A DNA stretch of 64,000 nucleotides from Pseudomonadota bacterium. Lineage in GTDB: Bacteria > Desulfobacterota > Desulfobacteria > Desulfobacterales > Desulfolunaceae. A program made the position numbers and the translations under genes. The number at the start of each line of letters is the position of its first letter. Positions within the stretch are counted from its first letter, which is position 1. Below, in pieces: positions 27,128-36,383 of this stretch. Location: NCBI GenBank assembly GCA_018818835.1, contig JAHIRD010000110.1, positions 26,286-90,285 on the forward strand, written 5' to 3'. The notes under the pieces were generated by a model. It was not told where the DNA came from. It ran no database searches and worked only from the letters and a program-made list of their open reading frames with translations.

Positions 27128-29059
27128 ATGGAACGTGTCCTGGTGGTGGACGATGAAAAAGCCAATCTATCCATGGTTCGACGAATTTTAAGGGTTCATG
27201 GTTATGAACTTGCCTTTGCCCAAAGCGGTGCGGAAGCCCTGGAAAAGATAGAAAACTTCAGACCTGACTTGATCATTCTGGATATCATGATGGCGGGCAT
27301 GGACGGCTATGAAGTGTGTCGCCATGTTAAGGGGCATCCTGCAAGCTCAGGCATCATGGTTTTACTTTTATCTGCACGAAGCAGCCTCGCGGACCGACTG
27401 AAAGGATATGCGGAAAATGCAGATGATTTTCTGGCCAAACCCTTTGAAGAGGAAGAGCTGCTTGCCCGGGTACACATTCTATTACGCTTAAAAGCCGCCA
27501 TAGATAAAGCCCATGGTGCTGAAAAACAAAAATCCGAGTTTCTTGCCACCATGAGCCATGAAATCAGAACTCCCATGGGCGGGATGATCGGTATGCTGGA
27601 GCTTCTGGAACGGTCATCCCTTAACGAAGAGCAGGTGGACTGTGTCAACACCTTACGTTCAAGTGCCGATTCCCTCTTATCCTTGCTCAACGGGATTCTG
27701 GATTTTTCGAAAATTGAGGCCGGTAAAATTGAGCTGGATGCATCGGATTTTAATCTGATGACCTTACTGGACAACTTAAATGATATCCTTGGTATGTCGG
27801 CTGCGAAAAAGGGTCTGGACTATACCTGCATTGTCGACAGTGCTGTGCCTCTGGACCTCTGTGGTGATGGGGGGCGCATCAGACAGATTCTACTGAATCT
27901 GGGGGGAAATGCCATTAAATTCACCCATTCGGGCCAGGTCTGTCTCCGCATAAAGCGCATTGAAGAAGGCAAAACGGACATTGTTTTGTCATTAAGTGTC
28001 GAAGACTCGGGTATAGGTATTCCCAAAAAGGCCATACCCCACCTGTTTGATTCCTATACCCAGGCAGGAAAAGAAATCACCGGGCAGTTTGGTGGAACTG
28101 GGCTTGGCCTTTCCATTTCACGGGATCTGGTCCGCCTGATGGCGGGTGACGTTCACGTGGAAAGCACCGTGGGCGTGGGGTCTGTTTTCAGAGCAAGGAT
28201 CCGCCTGGCCAAACAGGAAAACGCCCTTGGGGACAGCTCAGAAATCAAGGGGATGCGAATTCTGTATGCGGACCTGAACGAAAACAGCGCCAAGGCCCTG
28301 GGTGAACTATGTAAACGATGGTCCTGTGAACTGGATGTCGTTTCTAACAGCTCTGATACTCTGTCTGCCATGGGCCTCGCACGAGAACAGGGCAAACCCT
28401 ACCAGGCCGTTCTCCTGGGCTACAACCTCCATGCGGATGGATTGCTGCTGGACAGTATCCGCCATCAGGGGCTGATAGAGAAGAGTGCCATTGCCTGGGT
28501 GGTCCCCCATGGACATGACCTTGAAAGAGCCATTGGCCCAGGCTTTTTCCCCAAACGCTTGTTTTACCCTCTGAAAATGAGAAAACTTTTTGACTGGCTG
28601 GCACAGTCACGGGCTGATTTATCAGGTAATATGGAAAAAAATGAAGCCGAGCCCCTTAAAGGTTCCCGGATTCTCCTGGCCGATGATAACGAGATTAGTC
28701 TGCGCGTTGCCATGCGAATGCTCGAAAAACTGGGATGTTCGGTGACCTCGGTGACCAATGGGAAAGAGGCTCTGGCCGCTTACAGAAACCAGGATTTTGA
28801 TCTTGTTTTTGTGGATAACCAGATGCCGGAAATGGACGGCCTTGAGACCACACAGCAGATTCGACAAAGTGAACGACTTAAGGAATCGGGGGCACCTTCC
28901 GGAGCAGAACCCAAACGGGTTCCCATCATTGCATTAACCGGTAGTACCGTGAACGGGGAACGGGAAAAATTCATGGAAGCCGGTGCGGATGATTACATTT
29001 TAAAGCCGGTCACCATAAAGAACCTTGAAGATCTTCTCACTCGAAACATCCGGTTTTGA
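27128..29059 (+). CDS. Hybrid sensor histidine kinase with N- and C-terminal receiver domains
   Basis: 643 residues. An N-terminal receiver (MERVLVVDDE...LIILDIMMAGMDG) is followed by a HisKA domain with MSHEIRTPMGG. An HATPase domain follows (GNAIKFTHSG, VEDSGIGIP, FGGTGLGLSISRDL). After it comes a degenerate receiver-like segment (GMRILYADLNENS) without the phospho-Asp pattern, and last a canonical receiver (ILLADDNEISL, DLVFVDNQMPEMDG). There is no transmembrane segment or sensory domain, so its input probably arrives by phosphorylation of the first receiver. Start 27128 has GAAGGGG upstream. It stands alone and its target is unknown. Confidence 0.92.
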   Translation: MERVLVVDDEKANLSMVRRILRVHGYELAFAQSGAEALEKIENFRPDLIILDIMMAGMDGYEVCRHVKGHPASSGIMVLLLSARSSLADRLKGYAENADDFLAKPFEEEELLARVHILLRLKAAIDKAHGAEKQKSEFLATMSHEIRTPMGGMIGMLELLERSSLNEEQVDCVNTLRSSADSLLSLLNGILDFSKIEAGKIELDASDFNLMTLLDNLNDILGMSAAKKGLDYTCIVDSAVPLDLCGDGGRIRQILLNLGGNAIKFTHSGQVCLRIKRIEEGKTDIVLSLSVEDSGIGIPKKAIPHLFDSYTQAGKEITGQFGGTGLGLSISRDLVRLMAGDVHVESTVGVGSVFRARIRLAKQENALGDSSEIKGMRILYADLNENSAKALGELCKRWSCELDVVSNSSDTLSAMGLAREQGKPYQAVLLGYNLHADGLLLDSIRHQGLIEKSAIAWVVPHGHDLERAIGPGFFPKRLFYPLKMRKLFDWLAQSRADLSGNMEKNEAEPLKGSRILLADDNEISLRVAMRMLEKLGCSVTSVTNGKEALAAYRNQDFDLVFVDNQMPEMDGLETTQQIRQSERLKESGAPSGAEPKRVPIIALTGSTVNGEREKFMEAGADDYILKPVTIKNLEDLLTRNIRF

Positions 29060-29192
29060 GTTTACAGCCAAGAGCCCAAGCAATTCGTGTTAACATCTAA
29101 AAGCCCATAGGTGATGGCGTTAAAAAAGTTTTCCCTGGCCTGCCTTATTAAATGAAAGGTGACAGGGAATTTTAACATATGGGAAAAAGGTA

Positions 29193-29221
29193 TTGACATC
29201 ATCTTGGATTGTCGACAATAT
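29193..29221 (+). promoter_or_regulatory. Candidate promoter with an overlapping palindromic operator, dehydratase operon
   Basis: TTGACA (29193-29198), a 17-base spacer and CAATAT (29216-29221) form a good sigma-70 candidate. The perfect 12-base palindrome ATTGTCGACAAT (29208-29219) overlaps the -10 box, as an operator for a dimeric repressor would. It lies about 90 bases before the GMC-type gene. Confidence 0.45.
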
Positions 29222-29310
29222 ACAAAAATACAGTTATAAAGAAATGACGTTGTTATAAACACTAAACCCTATTCGGGAGGGCATCACAGGCCTCCGTCGA
29301 GGAGTTTGCC

Positions 29311-30609
29311 ATGGGAACAGACAGTTCAAAGAAATATGATGTGATCATCGTGGGTTCAGGGCCCGGAGGTGCTTCCGTGGCCAGGGAACTATCAAGAACA
29401 GGAAAAAAAATCCTGATGCTTGAAATGGGGGATAACGCGCCAATCAAAGGCTCCCTGTTTCAAATGGCCATGAATGCCGGTATTCCCGGCCAGAGTCTTT
29501 TATTCACCGACAAGAGCCTGCTGGCCATGGTTCGCGGCGTGTGTACGGGCGGCAGCTCGGTTTTCTATTGTGCCACAGCCTTTGATCCGCCCTATGGGAT
29601 GCTGGACTCCTATGGCATTGATGTCCGGGAAGAAGTCAAGGAATTGAAACAGGAGATTCCCATGGAACCCACCCGGGACCATTTGATGGGGGTGGGTGCC
29701 ACGCGAATTATGGAAAGCGCACTTAATCTTGGCTATGACTGGAAGAAGCTCAACAAATTCATCGACCAGGATAAATGCAAAATCGATTGTGACAAATGCA
29801 GTTACGGCTGCCCCTATGGGGCCAAATGGACGGCCAGGAATTTTGTGGAAGAATCCACAAAAGAGGGCATGGACCTTGTCAATGGCGCCAAGGTCACACG
29901 GATTCTCTTTGAGGGGGATACGGCCGTGGGGGTTCGGTATCGTAAGAATTTTTCAGACCATGAGGTCTTTGCCGATACCATCGTTGTTTCTGCAGGCGGT
30001 GTGGGCTCACCTGAAATCCTCCGCCAGAGTGGTCTTTATCAGGCCGGGTATGATTTTTTCTTTGATCCCCTGACCATGATATTCGGCACTGTGGATGACC
30101 TTAAAAGTAAGGGTGAAATCCAGATGAGCGCTGGTTTCCACAACACAGAGAAAGGCTATCTGATGGTGGACCTTAATTTCCCCACCCCCATGTACTGGGC
30201 CCAGAGTCTGCCGAAACTCAGGCTTCACAAAGCGTTTTCACGGGACAATACCCTGATGATCATGATTAAGATCAAGGATGCTCTGGGCGGCCGTATCACC
30301 TGGAACGGCGGAGTGCGGAAAAGCATTTCAGATGCGGACAAAAATAAACTCAAAGACGGCTACACACACGCAAAACGAATCCTTCAAAATGCAGGTGCCA
30401 CAGGTATTTTCAGCGGATGGACCGTGGCGGCCCACCCCGGCGGCACCGTGAAAATCAATGACATGCTGGATTCCAACCTGAAAACACAGAAAGAAAATCT
30501 TTATGTCTGTGATTGCTCAGTCATTCCGGAAGCCTGGGGCCTGCCCCCCACATTGACCTTGCTTGCCCTGGGCAAACGTTTGGCCCGGCACCTGGAAACC
30601 CGGATGTAA
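29311..30609 (+). CDS. GMC-type FAD oxidoreductase with a Cys-rich insert
   Basis: 432 residues. The FAD-binding motif VGSGPGGASVAREL lies near residue 15 and MVRGVCTGGSS near residue 70. The GMC C-terminal region shows AHPGGTVKI and WGLPPTLT. Around residue 153 there is a six-Cys stretch, DKCKIDCDKCSYGCPYGAKW, which could hold an Fe-S cluster. This is unusual for classical oxygen-using GMC enzymes but seen in anaerobic members. It is the first gene of an operon with two HgdB/Bcr-type subunits and two activating ATPases. It may oxidise or reduce the same substrate or pass electrons to them. Confidence 0.85.
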   Translation: MGTDSSKKYDVIIVGSGPGGASVARELSRTGKKILMLEMGDNAPIKGSLFQMAMNAGIPGQSLLFTDKSLLAMVRGVCTGGSSVFYCATAFDPPYGMLDSYGIDVREEVKELKQEIPMEPTRDHLMGVGATRIMESALNLGYDWKKLNKFIDQDKCKIDCDKCSYGCPYGAKWTARNFVEESTKEGMDLVNGAKVTRILFEGDTAVGVRYRKNFSDHEVFADTIVVSAGGVGSPEILRQSGLYQAGYDFFFDPLTMIFGTVDDLKSKGEIQMSAGFHNTEKGYLMVDLNFPTPMYWAQSLPKLRLHKAFSRDNTLMIMIKIKDALGGRITWNGGVRKSISDADKNKLKDGYTHAKRILQNAGATGIFSGWTVAAHPGGTVKINDMLDSNLKTQKENLYVCDCSVIPEAWGLPPTLTLLALGKRLARHLETRM

Positions 30610-30638
30610 TTTTGATGGCGTCTTAAAAAAGGGAGATT

Positions 30639-32099
30639 ATGAAACAAAACCAGGATCACACAGGGGGATCTCCGAAAAACAAAGATGACATGGCCCTTGC
30701 CTCTCTTCTTGTGGATATTGTAAACACACCGGAAGTCAGACACGTTCTCACCCAGGTCAGCCGGGAATGGGTGAAAAACTGGTGCAAAAACAGTATTCTG
30801 AAACAAGGCATGGGCATGCCTGTGAGATGGGCCCTGTCAAAAATTTTGACCGTTTCCGGGACAGATGATCTTCCAGGCGTTTTTGAAAAGCCGGAGCATA
30901 TGGAAGCCCTGGCCCAGGAGCTTCCCCGGATGATAAAGGCCATGGGGCCGATCTTTCTTTCGGTGGTTCATGCTGTGGAAGCATTGCCCCCGGAACGGAA
31001 AAAATCATTGTTCAGCAGTTTTTTTCCCGGCCAAAAGACGGCTGTACCCGGTCAGGTTCTACCCTCTCTCTCACGCATCGCCGAAGCTATATACAAAGAC
31101 GACCCGGTCTTTTTTTCGTCACGTATCCTTCCTGTTCTGGAAAATCTGATTGCCAGTACGGATTTCGGAGAATTGAGAAGCCTTTTCGATCTGATGAAAA
31201 CGGATCTGGAAACCGTTTTAAGCGACGGTACAGGCCTTATTTTTGAATATCCTGCCAAACTTATCACCCTTTTGTCTCTTGTTCCGGACGGTGTCAATTT
31301 ACTTTTGACCCTTACGAATCATCTTCTGGGCCACATCACGGCTCTGCCCCCGGATATTTTCACGGATCTTCTTCTGTCCTTGTTCAAGCAGGTGGATGAA
31401 ACCGTCATAGGTCAGGGTCTGAACAATGCCAATGAAGTGATCCGACAGATTCATACGGGCAGCACCTTGATCGGTGACATGGACGCCCCCCGTTTCACAA
31501 CGGATCTTAAAGACAAACTTCGTAAGATCATGGCCCAAATCGATCCGGGCCTCGCCATCAAGGCCAGAGGCGCCCTGATCGACGGACGGGAAACACTGAT
31601 CTCCGCCTTGATCGATATGGCTGAAGATCATCCGGATGTGTTGAATCTCTGGCTCAAACAACTTTCGGTCAAACGGAATTCCAATATTCGGCTACTCAAG
31701 CGAAAGATCAGTGTCATGGAAACCCTCCCCAACGATGATGTTGTTGAGGCTCTGTCCGCAGGTCTTTCCAGTTGGAATGCCTATGATCTTGCCGAGGTGG
31801 TCAACGCACTGAGCCGGATGATCAACCGGATCCACCATTTCAACCCCGGGGTGATCCAAGCCCTGGTCACAGAATTCGTGAATTCCCTGGATCTTTATGA
31901 ACTGGAAGAAAGCATGGGCTGGCTCAGTCGGGATCTGGGCCAGGCCGTACGTCCGGTATTCCGTATGGTTGCTCCGTCCATTGTCCGGGAAATATGCGGG
32001 TTTTTCACGCCGGGTGAGGATGATGACGGTTATGATGAGGCCATGAACCAGACACGTGACCTCCTAAGCCGCTTGATTCAGAAAAAGGAGAATTCATGA
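30639..32099 (+). CDS. Unknown helical protein of the dehydratase/reductase operon
   Basis: 486 residues; family not recognised. The sequence is almost wholly alpha-helical by composition, with several long hydrophobic-leaning stretches (for example PAKLITLLSLVPDGVNLLLT) and an acidic C terminus. There is no signal peptide, no Cys cluster and no nucleotide motif. It starts 29 bases after the GMC-type gene behind AAAGGGAG and overlaps the next dehydratase subunit by 4 bases. This placement says it belongs to the same complex or pathway. Confidence 0.8.
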   Translation: MKQNQDHTGGSPKNKDDMALASLLVDIVNTPEVRHVLTQVSREWVKNWCKNSILKQGMGMPVRWALSKILTVSGTDDLPGVFEKPEHMEALAQELPRMIKAMGPIFLSVVHAVEALPPERKKSLFSSFFPGQKTAVPGQVLPSLSRIAEAIYKDDPVFFSSRILPVLENLIASTDFGELRSLFDLMKTDLETVLSDGTGLIFEYPAKLITLLSLVPDGVNLLLTLTNHLLGHITALPPDIFTDLLLSLFKQVDETVIGQGLNNANEVIRQIHTGSTLIGDMDAPRFTTDLKDKLRKIMAQIDPGLAIKARGALIDGRETLISALIDMAEDHPDVLNLWLKQLSVKRNSNIRLLKRKISVMETLPNDDVVEALSAGLSSWNAYDLAEVVNALSRMINRIHHFNPGVIQALVTEFVNSLDLYELEESMGWLSRDLGQAVRPVFRMVAPSIVREICGFFTPGEDDDGYDEAMNQTRDLLSRLIQKKENS

Positions 32100-33244
32100 A
32101 AAGCACGCTTTTCAATGATGCCGCACAAACCATCGACCTGTCATCGGTCCGAGAATTCAAAGAAAACGGCGGAAAGGTGGTGGGCCACACCTGTTCCTTT
32201 TTGCCTGTGGAGATATTTTACGCCGCAGGAATGCTTCCTGTCAGGCTTCGGGGTATCAACACCGAAAGCCTGAACATCGGCGATGCCTATTACGGTCCAT
32301 TTGTCTGCACCTTTCCCAAGGCTCTGCTCCAGCAGGCAGGGACAGGTGCCTATGATTTTATTGATGGAGCCATCATCACCAGCGGGTGTGACAGCATGCG
32401 ACGCCTGGATGAATGCTGGCGTAAAATGGGCCAGGATATTTCGGGCACCCTGCCCTCCTGGTTCTATTATTTTGATGTGCCGAACAAACCCGACGGCGTG
32501 GCCTTTGAATGGTATGAAAGCCGGGTAAGAAAACTGATCCGAGATGTGGAAAAAAAATTTAAGATCAGCATCAGTGATGAAGATTTAAGGAAGGCCATCC
32601 GGGACCAGAATGTAATTCGAAAAGCCGTGTGGGACCTGGGTCTGCTCCGCTGTGAGGTGCCCACCTTTATAACCGGAACCGAAGCCTTTGAAGCCTTGAT
32701 AGCCCGTACCGTGCTACCCCGTGACCTTTATGCCGAGGAGCTGACCCGGCTCATTGACGACGTCAAGGCCCGCAAAGATCCGGTTTCAAACACTAAAAAA
32801 CGTCTGTTTCTTGCCGGAAGCATCTGCGATGATCTGGAGCTGGTCCGTCAGATTGAAGAGGCCGGTGCCGTGGTTGTGGGCGAAACCGTCTGCTATGGCC
32901 AGAGAAACACTTGCGCGCAGGTGGAGGTCGAGGGCGATCCGGTCTCAGCCTTGGCTGACCATTATCTGTCAGGCTCCATTTGTCCCAGGATGTTCGGTTA
33001 TTACCCTTTACGCCTGAACACCCTGGTTGATAGAATCAAACAGACCCGGGCCCAGGGCGTGATCATGCAGAACATTCGTTTCTGTGATCTCCATGGATCG
33101 GAAAACGGACTTCTGGAACGTGACCTTGAAAAACTTGGGATCCCCTCTTTGCGCATTGAAAAGGAATACGGGGCACTGAGCGAAAAAGGCCGTCTGAGAA
33201 TGCGGTTTGACGCGTTCCTTGAACAACTGGATACTCAGGACTGA
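32096..33244 (+). CDS. 2-hydroxyacyl-CoA dehydratase / benzoyl-CoA reductase family subunit (HgdB/BcrC-like)
   Basis: 382 residues of the HgdB/BcrB/BcrC superfamily. The expected Fe-S cysteines are visible: VVGHTCSFLPVEIFYAAGML near residue 25, TSGCDSMRRL near residue 102 and NIRFCDLHGSEN near residue 327. Members bind a [4Fe-4S] cluster and use ATP-driven electrons to cut a C-O bond or reduce an aromatic ring. It overlaps the preceding gene by 4 bases. Length and pairing with a second family member and two ATPases resemble benzoyl-CoA reductase, but the substrate is not determined. Confidence 0.88.
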   Translation: MKSTLFNDAAQTIDLSSVREFKENGGKVVGHTCSFLPVEIFYAAGMLPVRLRGINTESLNIGDAYYGPFVCTFPKALLQQAGTGAYDFIDGAIITSGCDSMRRLDECWRKMGQDISGTLPSWFYYFDVPNKPDGVAFEWYESRVRKLIRDVEKKFKISISDEDLRKAIRDQNVIRKAVWDLGLLRCEVPTFITGTEAFEALIARTVLPRDLYAEELTRLIDDVKARKDPVSNTKKRLFLAGSICDDLELVRQIEEAGAVVVGETVCYGQRNTCAQVEVEGDPVSALADHYLSGSICPRMFGYYPLRLNTLVDRIKQTRAQGVIMQNIRFCDLHGSENGLLERDLEKLGIPSLRIEKEYGALSEKGRLRMRFDAFLEQLDTQD

Positions 33245-33310
33245 GTCGGGACCATTCGTCCCCTAACGATAGCTCAGCCCATGAATACATAAAAAAATAA
33301 GGACTCCGTC

Positions 33311-34711
33311 ATGAGACCCGAACTCAAAGAATACCCCCTGGACAGCCTTTTTGCCTCAACCTTTGATATTGCACGGAAGGTCGGCCGTTCAACAGAAAAG
33401 GAGCGGGCTATTCTGTTGAAAAACGTCCCCTATGTCAGCGGGCTCCTGGGGCCCTTGCTGTCCCTGGGAAAACCCGCCACAACGTTTCTGGAGATCATGG
33501 CTGAATATTACGGCAACCTGATTAACGCAAAAAAACAAGGGAAAAAAGTGGTGATGACCACCTTCTGCTTTGATCCCACCATTTTTTATGCCTTTGGCAA
33601 CCTCGTGCCCGTGACCCTGGAAGTGGGTACGGTGATCACCTCTATCCTCTGGAAACGAGGATCCTTTGATTTCATGGACTTCTGTACGGAAGTGGGATTT
33701 TCCGAAACGGGCTGTTCCTCCCAGAGGGGGGCCATGGGGGCTTATCTTGCAGGAGCAGGCGTGGATATCGATATGGTGGCCGTTAACATGGGCGGGGTCT
33801 GTGACACCAACAGCAATGCCTACAGCTTTGCCGCCCAGTATTTGAACAAGCCTTTTTACGGGCTGGATTATCCGGCGGAACTGACTCCGGATGATGTCAC
33901 CCAATACCACCGAAAGGATTACAGGGCCCTGATCCGGTTTCTTGAAGAACACGGCCAATGCAGCTTTGACATTGACCGATTACGGGAGCTTCTTGATGAA
34001 AAGAGACTCCAGGAAAGCCTGATGGATGAGCTGGAAGAGATGCAGCGGCTGGTACCCAATCCGGTGCCGGGTATTTTCCATCTCCTGATTTATGCGGCAC
34101 GGTATACCTTTTCAGGCGGAAAAAAATTCACGCAAATGCTTCGGGAAATGATTGAAATTGTGCGCAACAATGCGGAAAATGGGTTGTCTGGACTGGGAAA
34201 ACCTGAAAAGAGCCGGGCCTTTTTGTTTTATATTGACAATTTTTCCTTTAATGTGGGCATGTTTGACTGGCTGGAAAAGAATCAGGTGTCCCATATGGGG
34301 TGCATGCTGTCCCGTACATTTTCAGAAACAGCGCCCTACCGGACAGGCGTTCCGGGCACGACCTTTTCCATCAACACGAAAAATCTGGACACCATGATCG
34401 ACTCCCTGGCGGACATCAATGCCCGCATGCCCATGACCCGGACCATCCGGGGGCCCTATGACGCACCCAATATGTGGCTGGAGGATTCCCTGTCCCTGGC
34501 AAAAATATACAAGGCAGACTGCTGCATATACAATGGAACACCCGGCTGTCGGAACACCTGGTCCAATGTCAAACTGATCATGCGGGACCTGGAAAAACAC
34601 GGGTATCCAACCCATCTTGTTTATGCCGATGCCTTTGACGGACGGGTTGAGAACTGGGAAACAACGGCCATGAGGCTGGATGAATTTTTCAAAATAAGGG
34701 GTTTGTTATGA
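33311..34711 (+). CDS. 2-hydroxyacyl-CoA dehydratase / benzoyl-CoA reductase family subunit (larger, BcrB-like)
   Basis: 466 residues of the same superfamily as the previous gene, but divergent. KKVVMTTFCFDPTIFYAFG (about residue 77), SETGCSSQRGAMGAYL and YNGTPGCRNTWSNVKLI supply candidate cluster ligands. It is presumably the heterodimer partner of the 382-residue subunit. It overlaps the first ATPase gene by 4 bases. No family-specific substrate motif is known to me. Confidence 0.87.
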   Translation: MRPELKEYPLDSLFASTFDIARKVGRSTEKERAILLKNVPYVSGLLGPLLSLGKPATTFLEIMAEYYGNLINAKKQGKKVVMTTFCFDPTIFYAFGNLVPVTLEVGTVITSILWKRGSFDFMDFCTEVGFSETGCSSQRGAMGAYLAGAGVDIDMVAVNMGGVCDTNSNAYSFAAQYLNKPFYGLDYPAELTPDDVTQYHRKDYRALIRFLEEHGQCSFDIDRLRELLDEKRLQESLMDELEEMQRLVPNPVPGIFHLLIYAARYTFSGGKKFTQMLREMIEIVRNNAENGLSGLGKPEKSRAFLFYIDNFSFNVGMFDWLEKNQVSHMGCMLSRTFSETAPYRTGVPGTTFSINTKNLDTMIDSLADINARMPMTRTIRGPYDAPNMWLEDSLSLAKIYKADCCIYNGTPGCRNTWSNVKLIMRDLEKHGYPTHLVYADAFDGRVENWETTAMRLDEFFKIRGLL

Positions 34712-35511
34712 GTGTTGTTGCAGGATGTGATGTGGGATCCCTTGCCACCAAGGCCGTCATCATGGATAAACGTAGGATCGTTGCATCCGTTATCATTCGG
34801 TCCGGGCCACGGCCTGCCGAGTCGGCCCAAAAGGCCATGGATCAGGTTCTTTCTGAGTCCGGTCTTTTATCCGGGGATATTTCCTATTGCGTGGGGACGG
34901 GTTACGGCAGGGAAAAAATTCCCTTTGTGAACGAGAGCCTTTCCGAAATCTCCTGCCATGGCAAAGGGGCCATGTTTCTGGTTCCATCCACCCGGTCTGT
35001 CATTGATATCGGAGGCCAGGATTGCAAAGTGATCAAACTGGATGCCAAGGGAAATCTTGTCAAATTCATCACCAATGACAAATGCGCCTCGGGCACAGGG
35101 CGTTTTCTGGATGTCATGGCCAAGGTCATGAACATCCCGGTTTCCGAGCTGGGGGACTTGTCCCTCACATCCAGGGAACCCATTACCCTGGCCTCCATGT
35201 GTACGGTCTGGGCCCAGGCCGACGTGATCAAGAACATCAATGCAAGACGTCCGGCCCAGGATATCTGTGCCGGGATCAATACGGCCATGGCCAACCGGGT
35301 GTCCATGCTGGCCAATGCCATGAGTCTTGAAAACGACATCTGCATGACCGGCGGGGTGGCCAAAAACAAAGGGGTGGTCCATGCCCTGGCCCGGCTCATG
35401 GGAAAGCGGATCAAAGACATCCGTCAGGTTGACCCCCAACTGGTCGGTGCTGTGGGTGCGGCCCTGTTTGCCCATGAAAAAGCCGGAAAAACAAAGGAGG
35501 CACGATCATGA
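34708..35511 (+). CDS. BadF/BadG/BcrA/BcrD-type activating ATPase, copy 1
   Basis: 267 residues of the ASKHA fold. Residues show GCDVGSLATKAVI (phosphate 1), VIDIGGQDCKVIKLD (phosphate 2) and CMTGGVAKNKGVV (adenosine motif). The two Cys that bridge a [4Fe-4S] cluster between two monomers are NDKCASGTGRF and ASMCTVWAQADV. It hydrolyses ATP to push a low-potential electron into the dehydratase/reductase subunits. It overlaps both neighbours by 4 bases. Confidence 0.95.
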   Translation: MSVVAGCDVGSLATKAVIMDKRRIVASVIIRSGPRPAESAQKAMDQVLSESGLLSGDISYCVGTGYGREKIPFVNESLSEISCHGKGAMFLVPSTRSVIDIGGQDCKVIKLDAKGNLVKFITNDKCASGTGRFLDVMAKVMNIPVSELGDLSLTSREPITLASMCTVWAQADVIKNINARRPAQDICAGINTAMANRVSMLANAMSLENDICMTGGVAKNKGVVHALARLMGKRIKDIRQVDPQLVGAVGAALFAHEKAGKTKEARS

Positions 35512-36281
35512 TCAGCGCCGGATGCGATATCGGTTCCACCACAGCCAAAGCCGTGATTCTTGATCAACAGACTGTGCTTGCCTCGGCCGTGATACCGGCC
35601 CGCCTGGATCCCGTGATCTCTGCCAAAGAGGTGATGGACCTCTGTCTTCAGAAGGCCGGGCTTTCCATGGATCGTTTGGAGAAGATTGTGGGCACAGGCT
35701 ATGGCCAGCAGCAGATCCCCTTTGTAACCCGCTGTGAATCAGAAATCACCTGCCATGCCAGGGGCGCGTTTTTTCACAATCCGGGCACACGGATGATCAT
35801 TGATATTGGCGGCCAGGATTCCAAAGTCATTAAACTGGATGATACAGGGAAGGTGGTTCAGTACAGTTACAACGATAAATGTGCGGCTGGGACAGGCCGT
35901 TTTCTGGAGATCATGGCCGAAGCCCTGGGTGTTTCCCTGGAAGACATGGGCGAAATCGGACTGACCTGCAGGGAAAAACTCAGTATTTCCAATCAATGCG
36001 TGATTTTTGCCGAAACCGAAGTGGTGTCCCTGGTCAACGAGGAAAAAGACGTAAGCGATATCCTGAACGCCTTGTTCCGGGCCATGGCCCACCGGGTGTC
36101 TTCCCAGGCCCGCACCCTTTTTATAGAAAACGATGTACTCATGACCGGGGGGGTGGCCAAAAATGTGGGCGTTTTCCAGGCCCTGGGCCAGAGCCTGGGT
36201 GTGACCATTAAAACACCCCAGGGACTGGATCCCCAGAGCAACGGGGCTCTGGGCGCGGCACTTTTGGCACAGGAATCATAA
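35508..36281 (+). CDS. BadF/BadG/BcrA/BcrD-type activating ATPase, copy 2
   Basis: 257 residues, a paralogue of the preceding gene: GCDIGSTTAKAVI, IDIGGQDSKVIKLDD, LMTGGVAKNVGVF, and the cluster Cys in NDKCAAGTGRF and SNQCVIFAETEV. Two short ATPases of equal size side by side suggest a heterodimer, as BcrA/BcrD, although BcrA itself is longer. A single homodimeric HgdC-type activator would need only one gene. Last gene of the operon. Confidence 0.95.
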   Translation: MISAGCDIGSTTAKAVILDQQTVLASAVIPARLDPVISAKEVMDLCLQKAGLSMDRLEKIVGTGYGQQQIPFVTRCESEITCHARGAFFHNPGTRMIIDIGGQDSKVIKLDDTGKVVQYSYNDKCAAGTGRFLEIMAEALGVSLEDMGEIGLTCREKLSISNQCVIFAETEVVSLVNEEKDVSDILNALFRAMAHRVSSQARTLFIENDVLMTGGVAKNVGVFQALGQSLGVTIKTPQGLDPQSNGALGAALLAQES

Positions 36282-36305
36282 ATTTACCGCCACACGAAGA
36301 CATGG

Positions 36306-36345
36306 CATAAGCCCTATAGGTCCTATGGGACTTATGGGACGTATG
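36306..36345. repeat. Tandem TATGGGAC-type decamer repeat, copy 2
   Basis: Four units (CCTATAGG, TCCTATGGGA, CTTATGGGAC, GTATGACG) follow the second ATPase gene. It sits between the convergent ends of the dehydratase operon and the tonB operon. Confidence 0.75.
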
Positions 36346-36383
36346 ACGAGTTGATAACGTCCAACGCTTGGGCCGGTCCATTT

